Translations under genes and position numbers: made by a program | Shown: one piece after another, positions 33,647 to 33,775 of the stretch | Layout of the letters: the number at the start of each line of letters is the position of its first letter | Position numbering within the stretch: the first letter of the stretch is position 1 | The notes under the pieces: generated by a model | What the model saw: the letters and a program-made list of their open reading frames with translations, nothing else | Databases searched by the model: none | What the model was told of the DNA's origin: nothing | Assembly (NCBI RefSeq): GCF_031179145.1 | Contig: NZ_JAPSIB010000020.1 | Location: 59,541-93,315, forward strand | Direction: 5' to 3' | Origin: Brevibacterium sp. | Lineage (GTDB): Bacteria > Actinomycetota > Actinomycetes > Actinomycetales > Brevibacteriaceae | Length of the DNA stretch: 33,775 bases

Positions 33647-33651
33647 CTATA

Positions 33652-33696
33652 CCCTATTTGCCAGGATTGTTGTGAGACAGTTCCTGGCAAATAGGG
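33652..33696. repeat. Perfect 15-bp inverted repeat before the last gene
   Basis: CCCTATTTGCCAGGA (33652-33666) and TCCTGGCAAATAGGG (33682-33696) pair perfectly around a 15-base loop. It is 21 bases before the ATG at 33718, so in the mRNA or DNA it could be an operator, an attenuator-like hairpin or part of the end of a mobile element. Confidence 0.65.
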
Positions 33697-33717
33697 CGGG
33701 GTAGGAGGTACGGCATC

Positions 33718-33775
33718 ATGCTCGCTGCTCAACCCGGAATCACCCCGACAGGGCGTCGCTCGTTCAATAATGATT
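33718..33775 (+). CDS. Start of an unidentified gene (possibly a transposase), cut by the window edge
   Basis: An ATG at 33718 follows TAGGAGG at 33702-33708, a good ribosome site with 9 bases of spacing. Nineteen codons are visible, reading MLAAQPGITPTGRRSFNND. This is too short for firm assignment. The G-R-R-S-F stretch resembles the start of helix-turn-helix orfA-type transposases, and the preceding 15-bp inverted repeat and dispersed repeat fit a mobile-element border, but this is a guess. Confidence 0.4.
   Translation, partial: MLAAQPGITPTGRRSFNND

Overview
The window looks like chromosomal DNA from a high-GC Gram-positive bacterium (Actinomycetota). The likely group is Micrococcales, and Brevibacterium or a close relative is my best guess. 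The reasons are the strong G/C bias at third codon positions, frequent GTG/TTG starts, a fused oleBC gene of the kind known from Micrococcus and relatives, the DUF5819/HTTM pair, and a stand-alone FMN-binding glutamate synthase-like protein. The genus is inference; no rRNA gene is present. No CRISPR array, tRNA, prophage or complete insertion sequence was found.

Layout. The window opens inside the 3' end of clpB. A minus-strand pair (DUF5819 protein, HTTM membrane protein) and a family III CoA-transferase follow, divergent from the electron-transfer flavoprotein operon (etfB-etfA). After a strong hairpin come an agmatine deiminase family protein and a YtxH-like envelope protein. Next are a cardiolipin synthase (minus), a Nudix hydrolase, a crotonase-fold protein with an MFS exporter (minus), a glutamate synthase-like flavoprotein, a complex palindromic repeat and an SDR oxidoreductase (minus).

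The best-defined pathway is at 15.7-20.6 kb: oleA, a fused oleB-oleC gene and oleD, the complete set for head-to-head condensation of two fatty acyl-CoAs into a long-chain cis-olefin through a beta-lactone. A minus-strand front-end fatty acid desaturase and its probable [3Fe-4S] ferredoxin lie against the 3' end of oleD.

From 22 kb on there are a P-loop kinase-like protein, an acidic membrane protein, a propionyl-CoA synthetase-type ligase (prpE), an SRPBCC protein, an LssY_C-domain membrane protein, a GyrI-like protein, a lysozyme-fold secreted protein next to a siderophore-binding lipoprotein, a MocR regulator divergent from an EamA exporter with overlapping start codons, and an ArsR/SmtB repressor with a complete alpha-5 zinc site. 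The right edge holds a second copy of the dispersed repeat, a perfect 15-bp inverted repeat and the first codons of an unidentified gene.

Several genes handle acyl-CoAs (CoA-transferase, ETF, crotonase, PrpE, OleABCD). A 12-nt string containing the palindrome GTGAGTCAC lies upstream of both etfBA and prpE and may mark shared control. Other points of interest are the SdpA/SdpB-like pair, the dispersed palindromic repeat, the possibly leaderless MocR/EamA promoter pair and a frequent 9-mer, GCCGAGGCG.
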